This document shows positions 25,903 through 35,801 of a stretch of DNA of 64,000 bases, one piece after another; the stretch's first letter is position 1, and each line of letters opens with the position of its first letter. The position numbers were made by a program, and so were the translations under genes. The notes beneath the pieces are model-generated. The model ran no database searches, was not told the origin of the DNA, and saw only the letters and a list, made by a program, of their open reading frames with translations. This DNA comes from Paenibacillus tarimensis (GTDB taxonomy: Bacteria; Bacillota; Bacilli; Paenibacillales; Paenibacillaceae). The DNA lies in the NCBI RefSeq assembly GCF_021532315.1, contig NZ_JAKGAO010000011.1, positions 470,168 through 534,167 of the forward strand, in the 5' to 3' direction.

Positions 25903-27875
25903 TCGAATAACCCCTCTTCCTTATCAATATGATCCAGTACTTTCTTCAGGCGTTCCGCTACCTCGGTAACGGTGCCTTCCAGCTGAGCTGCTGCGTTAGT
26001 TAAGTGGCCGCCTCCGCCCATACGCTCCATCACGACCTGCACATTCATGTCACCGAGCGAACGGGCGCTAATGCCAATCAATCCGTCCGTTCGTTCGCTG
26101 ATAACGAACGATGCCAGCACATCGGTCATATTAAGCAGCGTGTCGGCAGACTGGGCAATCAGCAGCTGAGAGTTCTTGACACCTGGCTCTGTGACCGCGA
26201 TCGCCACATGCTCGTAATGAATCTCCGCATGCTTAATAATATCAGCCTTCTTGATGTATTCTTCAAGGTCCTCCTTGAGCATCCGCTGCACGAGCGATGT
26301 ATCCGCGCCATGTCTGCGCAGGAACGATGCCGCTTCAAAGGTGCGGGACCCGGTCCGCAATGAGAAATTCTTCGTGTCTACCGTAATCCCCGCCAGCAGC
26401 GAGGTCGCTTCCGTCACATCCAGGCCTACCCGGTCATGAATGTACTGCAGCAGCTCCGTCACCAGCTCGCATGTGGAGGAAGCATACGGCTCCATATAGA
26501 TCAGCACCGGATTCGCAATGAATTCCTCGCTCCGGCGGTGATGGTCAATGACGACCACCCGATCAGTTGCGGACAGCAGCTTCGGCTCTTTCACCATCGA
26601 AGCCTTATGCGTATCCACAACGACTGCGAGTGAACGTCCGCTCATAATGGTCAATGCCTGCTCCGGAGTAATGAATCGCTTAATCAGCCGCTCTTCCCCG
26701 GCGATCAGCTCCATCATCTTCTCGATAGAAGGATTAAGCCCCTCCAGCACGATATAAGCTTCTTTATTAAACAGCTGGGCTGCCTTTAGCACACCGATTG
26801 CCGCCCCGATAGAATCCATATCAGGAAGCTTATGGCCCATGATGATAATGTTATCGCTGTCCTTCATCAGGTCGCGCAGCGCGTGCGCTACAACCCGTGC
26901 TCTGACACGGGTCCGCTTCTCAACTGCGTTCGACTTGCCGCCGTAGAAGGTCTGCCGCTGGCCTACCTTTACCGCGGCCTGGTCGCCGCCGCGGCCGAGC
27001 GCAATGTCCAGGCTTCCCTGCAGCCATTGACCGAGTTCAATAAGATCCGAGGTTCCGCAGGCCATGCCAATGCTGAGTGTCATCGGAATCTTGAGATCCA
27101 GCGTCATTTCCCGGACCTCGTCCAGAATTACGAACCGGGACAGTTCGAGCTCTTTAAGCGTCTTGAAATCTGTCATAATCAAATAACGGTCCGAGGTTAA
27201 TCGTCTTAGGTACATATGGTACCGCTGGGCCCAATCGGTAATTTCGGCTGTTACCTTGGACATCAGCGCCGAGCGCTGCTGATCGTCCATCCCCTGTGTG
27301 ACTTCCTCTAGATTATCCATCATGACGACGCCAAGCGCCAGCTTTTCGTCCTCGTATTTTTTGGCAATATTCCAGCGTTCCGTAATATTCACCACATACA
27401 GGAGTCTCTCTTCCTGCTTGAACAGCAGCTCGTACACAGAAGTACCGATTCGTATCTCTACCGGTCCTTCCTGCTCCTTATCCTTGTCCTTCGACTGCAG
27501 AGCCGGGAACAGCTCGGTCAGCGGCACACCAATCACAGATTCCCGCTCCAGCATGTGCGAGATGAACGGATTATGCCATTCAACGACCTTATCCTCATTG
27601 AAGAGCACGATACCGAAGGGCAGCTCGCTGATGACTTCATTGCCCGTCTTCTTGATCCGGTATGACAAGGTGCCAAGGTAGCTCGTTAAATCCCGGCGGA
27701 ACGAGCGTTCCGCGAGCAGCGTATACACGGCCACGACGCCTGCCAGCACAAGTCCGGCAAGGCCGAGCAGCCAATTGTAAGTGGAGAGCGCCAAGGTAAG
27801 CGCAATAATAAGCACGAGCGACCATACCTGATGAAGTCCGTGCCATCTCTTCATGAGAAACTTTGGCATTTCCAT
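25899..27875 (-). CDS. gdpP: Cyclic-di-AMP phosphodiesterase GdpP (YybT)
   Basis: This 658-residue membrane protein hydrolyses c-di-AMP. It has two N-terminal membrane segments (about 18-53), a PAS-like domain (about 80-170), a degenerate GGDEF domain (about 175-300, with GRGGDQ in place of the signature) and a DHH/DHHA1 phosphodiesterase. The DHH metal residues are visible in [14 protein letters not shown] (His348, Asp352, Asp354), VVVDTHK and VIDHHRR, and the DHHA1 end shows GGGGH. It is encoded in yybS-gdpP-rplI-dnaC, the usual Bacillota arrangement. Confidence 0.96.
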   Translation of the reverse strand: MEMPKFLMKRWHGLHQVWSLVLIIALTLALSTYNWLLGLAGLVLAGVVAVYTLLAERSFRRDLTSYLGTLSYRIKKTGNEVISELPFGIVLFNEDKVVEWHNPFISHMLERESVIGVPLTELFPALQSKDKDKEQEGPVEIRIGTSVYELLFKQEERLLYVVNITERWNIAKKYEDEKLALGVVMMDNLEEVTQGMDDQQRSALMSKVTAEITDWAQRYHMYLRRLTSDRYLIMTDFKTLKELELSRFVILDEVREMTLDLKIPMTLSIGMACGTSDLIELGQWLQGSLDIALGRGGDQAAVKVGQRQTFYGGKSNAVEKRTRVRARVVAHALRDLMKDSDNIIIMGHKLPDMDSIGAAIGVLKAAQLFNKEAYIVLEGLNPSIEKMMELIAGEERLIKRFITPEQALTIMSGRSLAVVVDTHKASMVKEPKLLSATDRVVVIDHHRRSEEFIANPVLIYMEPYASSTCELVTELLQYIHDRVGLDVTEATSLLAGITVDTKNFSLRTGSRTFEAASFLRRHGADTSLVQRMLKEDLEEYIKKADIIKHAEIHYEHVAIAVTEPGVKNSQLLIAQSADTLLNMTDVLASFVISERTDGLIGISARSLGDMNVQVVMERMGGGGHLTNAAAQLEGTVTEVAERLKKVLDHIDKEEGLFE

Positions 27876-27887
27876 TCGCCCCTGTAC

Positions 27888-28814
27888 TTAAGGTTTCGTA
27901 AACGATTTTCTGAGCGGAAACGCTACGTCAATGACCCCGATCAGACTAAGCGGCGGAAACAGCAGCACCGGCACGGTTAGCAGAATCGGCACGACACGCG
28001 GCCAATTTTTTTGCGCGGCTAGAAAGAAGAAGAACCCGATAGCCTGTACGGTAAATGCAAACCGCAAGAGCGGCAGCAGATTGATAATTACCACTGAGAA
28101 ATACGTGCTGTCCTTGGTTGTCATGAACAGGTCGAACAAAATGGCAATCAAATAGTAAAAGACAAATGAGCGCGGCAGCATCCAATCCTTTGCCTGTTGG
28201 AAGGCAGCCACCTCGATACCCGAAGAGCGCAGTGCCCGACGGGCCAGATAATGCGTAACCGCCGCGTACAGGAACGAGACAATGATGAGCATTACGGGCA
28301 GGGATTGCATGGCCGTCCGTATCAAATCCTCTGTCATGTCGGCCGTCCAGTAGCCGGGCAGCAGCCCGTCTCTCGATAACGTTGCGAAATTTTCCCGTAT
28401 GATATTGCCCATCTCACTGAGCAGCGCGATATCAAACGCAAACTGCAGAATCAGCAGCTCCAGCAAAAATTGCCCCAGCAGGGCAAGTGTACCGCCGGTT
28501 ATTGCCGTACGTGCTGAAGCCTTCTTCTTATACAAGTGTCCCATCACAATTCCGGGGATCAAGAAGAACAATCCCACGATCAAGGCAGCAGGCCCTATCA
28601 GCAAGTACCCGGCAACCCAGATTGCCAGCATATGAACAGCAAAGGCGGCTGCCGGAAGCATCGTGTAAAGTACTACATACGGCACCATTAATAAAGTTAT
28701 GGTCAATACATTAACGCCAGGTACAGCAATCGAGAACAACAGCACAAGCGCCGCAGCACTCCACAATAGTGGTCGATAACCTGTCTTCAAACCGTTCCAC
28801 ACTCCTCGGCACAT
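27888..28814 (-). CDS. YybS-family (DUF2232) multispanning membrane protein
   Basis: This 308-residue integral membrane protein has about eight hydrophobic segments and belongs to the DUF2232 family found upstream of gdpP in Bacillota (B. subtilis yybS). The function is unknown; the fold resembles small-molecule or vitamin uptake membrane subunits. The exact start is uncertain. A TATAAT-containing extended -10 box lies only 14 bases before the ATG at 28814, which would leave almost no leader, so initiation may occur slightly downstream, for example at the TTG nine codons in, behind GAGGAG. Confidence 0.88.
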   Translation of the reverse strand: MCRGVWNGLKTGYRPLLWSAAALVLLFSIAVPGVNVLTITLLMVPYVVLYTMLPAAAFAVHMLAIWVAGYLLIGPAALIVGLFFLIPGIVMGHLYKKKASARTAITGGTLALLGQFLLELLILQFAFDIALLSEMGNIIRENFATLSRDGLLPGYWTADMTEDLIRTAMQSLPVMLIIVSFLYAAVTHYLARRALRSSGIEVAAFQQAKDWMLPRSFVFYYLIAILFDLFMTTKDSTYFSVVIINLLPLLRFAFTVQAIGFFFFLAAQKNWPRVVPILLTVPVLLFPPLSLIGVIDVAFPLRKSFTKP

Positions 28815-28828
28815 GAGCTTTAATCTCC

Positions 28829-28840
28829 ATTATAACATAA
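28829..28840 (-). promoter_or_regulatory. Extended -10 element before yybS
   Basis: Minus-strand TGTTATAAT is a perfect extended -10 (TGnTATAAT). No good -35 is seen. Its closeness to the annotated yybS start questions that start. Confidence 0.5.
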
Positions 28841-28938
28841 AGGCAGGAGCCGGCGCATTGCTACCCGGCCTTTCCCCGTCCTGTCCCCGAATAATGTCAT
28901 AATGGTTTAATCCTATTCCCCTACTATTATTCCGGCGT

Positions 28939-28975
28939 AAAAAGACTCCCTGCCTCAGCTGTCGAGGTCAGGGAG
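28939..28975 (-). terminator. Terminator of the amidohydrolase-like gene
   Basis: Minus-strand CTCCCTGACCTC pairs with GAGGCAGGGAG across a 7-base loop and is followed by a run of five T. It lies ~80 bases after the gene at 29053. Confidence 0.85.
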
Positions 28976-29052
28976 CTTGTCCGATATTCATTCTACTGCT
29001 GCCGGCTGCTGACAGCCGCTTGATCCTACTGCTCTCAGCATGCCGGCTGTAA

Positions 29053-31104
29053 TCAGGCACCGACTGCGGTCCATACATCGCCTTCCTTCGAAACCTTAAA
29101 TCCTGTGTCCTCCAGGAACTGCACCGGCACGAATGCCCGCTCACCTATCGAGATCAGCTCAGACTGCTTGTCTGCCGCCTTCACCTCGTACCCGCGCTCA
29201 AGGATCAGCTCACCGCTCTTAGGCTTCTGGCCTGCCTTGGAGTCAGATGCTTCAGCTGAACCGGCTGCTGTCGTGTCCAATGTATACGTCTTGCTGATCT
29301 TATCCCATACAAGTGAATAACCCTGCTCCTTGAAAGCTGCCAGATCGACATATACCTGATCGTTATAAGCTATCAGAGGGTAGGAAGCCGTACCCCATTT
29401 CAGGCTTCCCGCCGTTTCCTTGAAGCGGACGAATTCACTGCGGATCGCCTGTCCAACACGTACGCTCTTATTCAGCTCGCCTTGGTCCAGTGCCACCTGT
29501 CCGTTAACAAGCACATACTCCATTCCTTCGGAATAGAGATCCGGCTGCTCCACCGTAGCTTTGTCAATGACTGTGTCATAGTTGAAGACGACGATGTCAG
29601 CATCCATCCCCTTCGCAATCCGGCCCTTCTTCTTCAGAGCCGGCACCTGCTTCTCCAGCCGCTGAGCCGGCATAAGGCTGAGCTTGGCAATAGCCTCGGA
29701 CAGCGTAATGACGCCCTTCTCCCTCGCGTATAGCCCCAACGCGCGGGCGAACGTGCCGGAGGCACGCGGGTGATTGTTATGGCCCGGCTCCAGAATCGCA
29801 TCACTGCCGATCATGACATAAGGTGCCTGAAAGGCATCAATAACGTCCTGCTCGGGTATTGCGTAGGCTACGGCCAGCTTGCCTTCCTTCTGATACTTGC
29901 GGAAGGTTTCCGCTGTCAGCCGCTCACTCGTCCCGGCAATCTGCAGATCCTCATATGTAATGCGGAACCGCTCCTGCCAGCCTTCATCGAATCTGGCGGA
30001 ATTCAGATAAGTCCCCCAATAATCATACGGATACAGACATGCTGTTATATCAAGTCCTTCTTTCAGCGCCTCGTCAATCATCGCCAGCGATTCCTTCATG
30101 CTGAACGTTCCGCCCGTACTATTGATATGATCAATATGCACAGCCGCACCGCTTGCTCTTGCATAGCCGATTAGCTCGTTCATCGTATCGAAGTTCGTTC
30201 CCGGCTCCTCCATATCGGAGTAACGGCCGTGGAAATAGGTCGGAACGTTATATTCCTTAGCGAGCTCCATGAGCGCAAGCACTTCCTCCGAAGTGATGCC
30301 CGGCACATATTCCAGACTGAAGGATATACCGAGCGCACCATTGTTAAGAGCTCCCTCCGCCTGCTCCTTGAGCTTGGCGATCTGGGCGGCACTCGCGCCT
30401 GCGTAGCGGCTCAGCTTGAACTGATTGCGTGCCTGCGTATAGAAGAACGATGCGCCAAAGTGCACGGGAGGCTTGTCCCTTTCATAGTAGGCATACCACT
30501 TTGCAGGAGAGGATGTGCCTCCATGCATCGCAATGTTCGTCGTCACACCGTCCGCGATCTTGTTCCAGACACCGAGAGGGTTCGGATCATAGGACAGATT
30601 ATCAATGAATCCAGGTGCTACGACCAAGCCGGTCGCATCTATCGTCCGTTTCCCCTTCAGAGGCTTCGATGTAACGACACCTACCGTTCCGTCCTTAATG
30701 CCTACATTGAGCCCTTCCTGGTCCAGCTGCGTCTCCGGGTTGATTACCCGTCCATTCTGAATCACGATATCATATACAGCATCGAGCTCCGCCTGCGTGA
30801 CGTCAGCATCGAGTGCAGCCCCTGCGTTGTTCTGATCTGCTGCCCCGGCAGCCGGATCCCCTTCTTCCGCTGATTCTCCTGAACCGCCCGTACCGCTATT
30901 GTCACTTACGGTCTCCCCTTGGTTACCTGCTGTACCGTTCTCCGCCGTCTGTCCCGGTGTTAGACCCGGTGCCATATCGTCTTTACTGCCGAACAGCGAC
31001 CAGATCATAAACACGGCAAAGACCGCCGCGAGCAGCGCGGCGATCATCAGCAAGACGCGCATCGGCCTGCGGCCTGTGCCCGCCCCATTACGTTGTTGTG
31101 CCAT
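29053..31104 (-). CDS. Membrane-anchored amidohydrolase-like protein (D-aminoacylase relative) with C-terminal copper-amine-oxidase-N domain
   Basis: This 683-residue protein has an N-terminal anchor (about residues 16-38), an acidic Gly/Ser/Glu linker to about 105, a TIM-barrel amidohydrolase domain related to N-acyl-D-amino-acid deacylases, and a C-terminal copper-amine-oxidase-N-like domain (about 585-683) of the kind used for wall or surface attachment. The barrel keeps the family skeleton, but metal ligands are missing. The usual GFID-HxH reads GFIDNLSYD (about 165-173), and the expected Cys after GVTT reads GVTTNIAMHGG. Histidines in YFHGRYS and VHIDHINS remain. It may therefore be inactive or differently activated. 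AGGAGG before ATG 31104 decides the start. Confidence 0.85.
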   Translation of the reverse strand: MAQQRNGAGTGRRPMRVLLMIAALLAAVFAVFMIWSLFGSKDDMAPGLTPGQTAENGTAGNQGETVSDNSGTGGSGESAEEGDPAAGAADQNNAGAALDADVTQAELDAVYDIVIQNGRVINPETQLDQEGLNVGIKDGTVGVVTSKPLKGKRTIDATGLVVAPGFIDNLSYDPNPLGVWNKIADGVTTNIAMHGGTSSPAKWYAYYERDKPPVHFGASFFYTQARNQFKLSRYAGASAAQIAKLKEQAEGALNNGALGISFSLEYVPGITSEEVLALMELAKEYNVPTYFHGRYSDMEEPGTNFDTMNELIGYARASGAAVHIDHINSTGGTFSMKESLAMIDEALKEGLDITACLYPYDYWGTYLNSARFDEGWQERFRITYEDLQIAGTSERLTAETFRKYQKEGKLAVAYAIPEQDVIDAFQAPYVMIGSDAILEPGHNNHPRASGTFARALGLYAREKGVITLSEAIAKLSLMPAQRLEKQVPALKKKGRIAKGMDADIVVFNYDTVIDKATVEQPDLYSEGMEYVLVNGQVALDQGELNKSVRVGQAIRSEFVRFKETAGSLKWGTASYPLIAYNDQVYVDLAAFKEQGYSLVWDKISKTYTLDTTAAGSAEASDSKAGQKPKSGELILERGYEVKAADKQSELISIGERAFVPVQFLEDTGFKVSKEGDVWTAVGA

Positions 31105-31198
31105 TCCCTGCCTCCTATATTCTTGCATTGCGGCGTGGAGATTAGCTGGTCATACAGCTTACGCTCCAAAAGCCGCTCATCCCTCCGCCCGGATCAGC

Positions 31199-31654
31199 CT
31201 ATGTTTCAAGCTTGGGCACAGCTGCCGCTGCTTCCTTACCGCCCCGGCTGTGCTCCAGCATCGCGCCTGCACAGTAATCTATAATATCACTGCGCCGGAC
31301 AATACCGATGAACCGGTTCATGTCATCGATAACCGGGACAAAATTCTGAACCTTAGCCAATGAGATCAAGTCTTCCATTTTCGCATCGATCTGAACCGCC
31401 TTATTGCTGATGCGCCTCGGTACATCCTTAAGTCTGTATTTATTAGTCTGCTCAAAGCTCATACCAGGCTGACTCTTCAGAAACCAGAGCAGGTCGCCCT
31501 CGGTAATTGTACCCGCATAACCACCCTGATCATCGAGAATCGGCACCGCCGTATAGCGGTGATATTCCATCCGCTCCAGGGTCTGCCGCAGCGTGGCATC
31601 TGCTGTTACGCATACGACTTCTTGCTTAGGCAGCAAGAAAAAAGCAATGTTCAT
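31199..31654 (-). CDS. Tandem CBS-domain protein
   Basis: This 151-residue soluble protein consists almost entirely of two CBS motifs (about residues 8-58 and 75-130). They carry typical turns: YTAVPILDDQGGYAGTITEG and FVPVIDDMNRFIGIVRRSDI. CBS pairs bind adenine nucleotides, and some in Bacillota bind c-di-AMP; a c-di-AMP phosphodiesterase gene lies 3 kb away, but no ligand can be read here. It begins MNIAFFLLPKQEV and may be a stand-alone energy or nucleotide sensor. Confidence 0.9.
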   Translation of the reverse strand: MNIAFFLLPKQEVVCVTADATLRQTLERMEYHRYTAVPILDDQGGYAGTITEGDLLWFLKSQPGMSFEQTNKYRLKDVPRRISNKAVQIDAKMEDLISLAKVQNFVPVIDDMNRFIGIVRRSDIIDYCAGAMLEHSRGGKEAAAAVPKLET

Positions 31655-31721
31655 GACACTATCCTCCCACTTTCATTTCCCCATGTTTAGTCTGTGGTTG
31701 TCCTGTGAGGTAAGGAACTAA

Positions 31722-32771
31722 TCAGTGCCCGTTCGCCTGCGCAGCCGACAGTGCCTCGACCGGCTTCTTTGCCTGATATTGATCCGGCAGCGGCAATGAC
31801 GATAACGGCGTCGAATCGTTCAGCCAGGCATCCACCCAGCCCTTAGCCTTATCCAAGTCTTCCTCTTCCACAAAGAAATACCATCCGCCGCCATTAGAAT
31901 GCAGCAGTCTGCCTTCGCCTTTCAAGGTATGGCTGTAGATGGTTCTGCTGTTGGACGCCAAGAGCGCCTTCCCAAGCTCCACCATCTCGTCAGGGACAAT
32001 GTCCATTGTGAAATTATCGCCCATAATATCAATCAACTCAGGGATTTGAGCCCATTGGTTCATCTCCGCCGCCTTGTTAAGAATAGCATTCAGGAAAATC
32101 TGATGACGCTGTGTACGGCTTATATCCCCGCCTGCATCCTCGCGATAGCGAACAAAGTTGAGGGCATCAGTACCATTGTAAATCTGCTGACCGCCTTTTA
32201 CAATAAACTTCTCGTGCATCGCATCATTGTTCACGATATCTTTCTTGATCGGCAGCTTGATCCCGCCCATCGCATCGATAACATTCCGGAAGCCTTCAAA
32301 GTTAATGGTGGCATAATGATCCACATGCATGTCAAACATCTCTTCTACCGTCTGCACCGCCAGACCCGCTTCACCGTAAGCGTAAGCGTGTGTGATCTTG
32401 TCCGGCCGGCTTCTCCCCGGAATTTCCACATAAGAATCTCGCGGAATGGAGATCATCAGAACAGCTCCGTCTTCAGGTCTTACGACCGTCACAATCATCG
32501 TATCGGAGCGGCCGCGCTCGTTTTTACGCTGGTCAACACCCAACAGCAGCAGGGAGAACGGTTTCATCTCCTTATAGCTGACAGGTTCTGTCTCCGGCCT
32601 GCCTTCCAGCGGCTGATAGGACTTCTCCAGCTTCTTCTTCACGCTCCCTGAGAGAAATGTATCAAACCCCCACAGTGCAAGTGCTGTACGATTAAAATAT
32701 CCGATAATTCCAAGTACCAGCACAGCAGCCAATATGCCTGCCGTCCATTTCTGCCAGCGTCTATGTAACAT
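31722..32771 (-). CDS. LytR-CpsA-Psr (LCP) family cell-wall glycopolymer ligase
   Basis: This ~349-residue membrane-anchored enzyme attaches teichoic acids or other glycopolymers to peptidoglycan from undecaprenyl-linked precursors. It has one N-terminal membrane segment and an extracytoplasmic LCP domain. The conserved arginines and acidic residues are present: GRSDTMIV (about 88), SIPRDSYVEIPG and FVRYREDAGGDISRTQRHQ (about 220). I chose the ATG at 32771 because GAAGGGAG lies ~10 bases upstream; the in-frame ATG at 32780 sits against the same site. Confidence 0.93.
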   Translation of the reverse strand: MLHRRWQKWTAGILAAVLVLGIIGYFNRTALALWGFDTFLSGSVKKKLEKSYQPLEGRPETEPVSYKEMKPFSLLLLGVDQRKNERGRSDTMIVTVVRPEDGAVLMISIPRDSYVEIPGRSRPDKITHAYAYGEAGLAVQTVEEMFDMHVDHYATINFEGFRNVIDAMGGIKLPIKKDIVNNDAMHEKFIVKGGQQIYNGTDALNFVRYREDAGGDISRTQRHQIFLNAILNKAAEMNQWAQIPELIDIMGDNFTMDIVPDEMVELGKALLASNSRTIYSHTLKGEGRLLHSNGGGWYFFVEEEDLDKAKGWVDAWLNDSTPLSSLPLPDQYQAKKPVEALSAAQANGH

Positions 32772-32963
32772 TGTTACCATTCTCCCTTCGCCCTACACTA
32801 TTTAAACCGCTAACACTCGCTTAAAACGATCCGGCAATCCGTAAAGCTGCACCCCTGCTCGTGGTTTCTCCCGGGAGGAGGTGAATCGTTTACTGCCGCC
32901 TTGCATACATATTGCTAAGACAACCTTGTCTAGTACATCTGACAACCGGAAAGGATGATCAGT

Positions 32964-33314
32964 ATGAATGATTCCCCGTCCTCCAAGCGGCGCGTCCCCC
33001 GCTTTGAGCCCCGGATTGCCGCCATGCTCTGTTATGTGCTCGGTTTTATAACAGGTCTCCTATTATTGACGATTGAAAAGGACAGCAGGTTTGTAAAATT
33101 TCACGCACTGCAATCTATTTTTGCATCAACAGCTATTATTGTGACGCAGCTGCTACTGGGCGGCATTCCAATTATCGGGTGGCTGATTGGACTTCTGCTG
33201 GCTCCAGCGGCCCTTATCCTCTGGCTGGCTTGTATGCTGCTGGCCCTGCAGGGTCAGTGGTTTAAGCTCCCCCTAATTGGTGACCTGGCCGAGAGGCATG
33301 CGCAGCGTTATTGA
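32964..33314 (+). CDS. Small membrane protein, DUF4870/Tic20-like
   Basis: This 116-residue protein has a short Ser/Pro/Arg-rich N-terminus, then RIAAMLCYVLGFITGLLLL and two further hydrophobic segments, with EKDSRFVKFHALQSIF between the first two. That layout is typical of the Tic20/DUF4870 family of small three- or four-helix membrane proteins with unknown function in bacteria. The start was chosen behind GGAAAGG (32948-32954). It stands alone on the plus strand. Confidence 0.8.
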   Translation: MNDSPSSKRRVPRFEPRIAAMLCYVLGFITGLLLLTIEKDSRFVKFHALQSIFASTAIIVTQLLLGGIPIIGWLIGLLLAPAALILWLACMLLALQGQWFKLPLIGDLAERHAQRY

Positions 33315-33345
33315 TTAGGCGTTATTGATCAGAACACGGCTTCTG

Positions 33346-33378
33346 ACAAAAAGAAAAGCCTGCATTTCCCATGCAGGC
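33346..33378 (-). terminator. Terminator of the 65-residue gene
   Basis: GCCTGCAT (33358-33365) and ATGCAGGC (33371-33378) form an 8-pair stem. The minus strand continues TTTTCTTTTT. It also separates the gene from the convergent membrane-protein gene. Confidence 0.85.
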
Positions 33379-33389
33379 CGGACCGGATG

Positions 33390-33587
33390 CTATTTTTTCG
33401 GTTGTTTTCTCCTGTCGGTATCATGCCCTGTCACAGTCTCCTCGACATTATCCATGATACCCGCCACTGCATCATCAATTGGATCCGTAGCAGCATTGTC
33501 TTCCCGTTCAGCTGGGGTAAAGATACCGTAGAAATTCTCTGACTTCTCCGTATTGCGGTCGTGATTCCGATCAGACTTGGCCATCAT
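33390..33587 (-). CDS. Small hydrophilic protein of unknown function (65 aa)
   Basis: The product begins MMAKSDRNHDRNTEKSENF and is almost entirely polar, with a central acidic stretch (FTPAEREDNAATDPIDDAVAG) and a basic end (DRRKQPKK). It has no hydrophobic core and is probably disordered; a spore or stress role would be a guess. AAGGAG seven bases before ATG 33587 and a dedicated terminator downstream support it as a gene. Confidence 0.65.
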   Translation of the reverse strand: MMAKSDRNHDRNTEKSENFYGIFTPAEREDNAATDPIDDAVAGIMDNVEETVTGHDTDRRKQPKK

Positions 33588-33719
33588 CTGCACGCTCCTT
33601 CGCAGCCATGTACCGGCATGATTACGGCATAATCGGGACGATGTCCTATCAGGCCACCGCCCTGTACCGTTTGCCCCTATCATACCCGTTATCGGCACTT
33701 AGGAATCACCCTGAACAGG

Positions 33720-35759
33720 TCAGGAAGCAACTTCCACGTTCCGTATCTCCTGCCCGCCGCCCCTGCGGCGCATACGGAATACATAGTAGGAGAGTGTGAT
33801 GAACGCACTGGCTGTGAATACGCCTGCCAATACACCCGCATCTTCCTGCAGAAAATCAAACTGTCCGGTCGAAATAATGGTCCGGAAGCCATCCACTGCA
33901 TAAGCCATCGGCGTCCAGGTATGCAGCTGCTGCAGACCGGTCGGGATCATCTCAACCGGGAAAGTACCGCCCGATGTCGTGAGCTGAACAATCAGCAGCA
34001 GAATCGCCAGGAAGCGTCCGGCATCGCCGAACAGCGTGACCAGCATCTGTACAATTGCCATGTACGTCCAGCTGAGCAGAATACTAAATCCAATGAAATA
34101 TGGAACGCTCTTCACTTCCAGCTGCAGTACGCCAAGCATAACGCCATCCAGCAGCAGCGCCTGCAGCAGCGCCTGCAGCAGCCCTACGAGAAGCATGGTG
34201 ACCAGCTTGCTGCCAAACCAGTTAATGGCCCTCCTTGGCCGGACAGCCGGCTTGCGTACATCAAATACGATTGTCAGCATCATAGCGCCGACAAACAAGC
34301 TCATCGAGATAAAGTACGGCGCCATGCCGGTTCCATAGTTGGGAACGGCCCCTTCCTTCTCTTCGTCAATAATGACTGGTGATGCGAACATTCGGTACGT
34401 CGCCTCATCTGGATGTATCGATGAGGTCTCCGCTGCTGCATCTGTTAGCTTGTGAAAGAGCTCACTCGATCCGTCTGTAACCGAGCGGGAGCCGCTTGCC
34501 AGCTCCACTGTGCCTTCATGCAGCTGCTTCGCGCCGCTTGTTACCTTGCCAATACCAGTCTTCAGCTCGCCTAGACCCGTCTTCAATTCCTTCGCGCCCT
34601 GCTCAACCGACTGGGCTCCTGCTTCAAGCTTAGCTGCAGCCTTGCCTGCTTCATCAAGCTTGCCGCCCAATGTCTCCATGCCCGCCAGCACCTCTGCCCC
34701 ACCGGCTGCCAGCTGTTCCGCGCCCGCTGCAAGCTGCTGCTGTCCCTCTGCCAGTCCTGCTGCTCCTCCGCTCAACTGCTCAGAAATCTGTATCGCCTGA
34801 GCATACTGCTGTGAAGCGGCAAGCTCAGGATTGGCTCCTGCAATAGCCGCCAGCAGCGCCTGAAGTCCTTCCGCACCTGTCTTCAGCTGCTCAGCGCCTG
34901 CCTTGGACTGTGCAAGCCCATCCTTCAATGCAGCCGTTCCGCCCTGCAGGCTGCGCACGCCGTCCGTCAGTTCCTGATGGCCGTCCTCCAGCTTCACGAT
35001 CCCCTCGCTGAGCTTCCCGCTGCCTTCAGACAGCTTCTTGGTTCCACTTCCCAGCTTTTCCGTGCCTTGAATCAGCTTGAGAATGCCATTGCCTAACGTG
35101 CCTGTGCCGTTAAACATCTCGCCGAGCTTACTTTGAATCTGTTCGATTCCTTCGTGCAGCTTCCCGCTGCCGTCGGCCAACTTGCCTGCACCTTCAGCTG
35201 CTTCGCCAAGCCCGTCCGATACCGTCTGAATGTTCTCAAATAAGGAGGTCACGTAAGCTTCCGTAAGCTCCTGTGACAGCTCCGCCTTTATTTTATCCAC
35301 GGCTGATGAACCAATTCGTGAAGTCATATAATTTAGGCCTTCATTCGGAATGTACGTGAGCACGGCCGGGTCCGGATGAGCTTCCATCACTTTGGAGGCC
35401 CTTAGTGAAAAATCCTCCGGGATCTCAATCGCCATGTAGTACTGCTTATTCCGCAGCCCCTGTTCGGCCTGCTCCTTCGTAACGAAATCCCACTGGAAGG
35501 CATCGGAATTCTTAAGCTCCTCCTGGAAGTCTTCGCCGATCGTTAGCATCTTGCCATCCATCTCAGCGCCCGTATCCCTATTCACGACCGCTACCGGCAG
35601 CTCATTCACTTGATCGTAAGGATTCCAGAATGCCCATAGGAAGGTACCGCTGTACAGCAGCGGAATCGTACAGACCGCTATAATGGAAACTAGTGTCATC
35701 CGCTTCCGGAAGATCGACTTCCACTCCTCCACAAACAAAGTCCTGCTTCTCTTCTCCAT
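33720..35759 (-). CDS. YhgE/Pip-domain membrane protein
   Basis: This 679-residue protein has an N-terminal membrane segment (about 18-42). A large extracytoplasmic part (about 45-470) follows, built from many 7-residue repeats of the LxxGxxxL type (for example KLSEGSGKLSEGIVKLEDG). The C-terminal membrane domain (about 475-660) has five or six segments of the ABC-2 transporter type. The family includes the phage infection protein Pip and the ESX/type VII accessory YueB, which act as surface receptors or secretion components. The gene follows a MarR regulator by 42 bases in the same operon. Confidence 0.92.
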   Translation of the reverse strand: MEKRSRTLFVEEWKSIFRKRMTLVSIIAVCTIPLLYSGTFLWAFWNPYDQVNELPVAVVNRDTGAEMDGKMLTIGEDFQEELKNSDAFQWDFVTKEQAEQGLRNKQYYMAIEIPEDFSLRASKVMEAHPDPAVLTYIPNEGLNYMTSRIGSSAVDKIKAELSQELTEAYVTSLFENIQTVSDGLGEAAEGAGKLADGSGKLHEGIEQIQSKLGEMFNGTGTLGNGILKLIQGTEKLGSGTKKLSEGSGKLSEGIVKLEDGHQELTDGVRSLQGGTAALKDGLAQSKAGAEQLKTGAEGLQALLAAIAGANPELAASQQYAQAIQISEQLSGGAAGLAEGQQQLAAGAEQLAAGGAEVLAGMETLGGKLDEAGKAAAKLEAGAQSVEQGAKELKTGLGELKTGIGKVTSGAKQLHEGTVELASGSRSVTDGSSELFHKLTDAAAETSSIHPDEATYRMFASPVIIDEEKEGAVPNYGTGMAPYFISMSLFVGAMMLTIVFDVRKPAVRPRRAINWFGSKLVTMLLVGLLQALLQALLLDGVMLGVLQLEVKSVPYFIGFSILLSWTYMAIVQMLVTLFGDAGRFLAILLLIVQLTTSGGTFPVEMIPTGLQQLHTWTPMAYAVDGFRTIISTGQFDFLQEDAGVLAGVFTASAFITLSYYVFRMRRRGGGQEIRNVEVAS

Positions 35760-35801
35760 AACTATCCTTCTTTCTCTGTTTCCTTCTATGTTGCCTATAT
35801 G

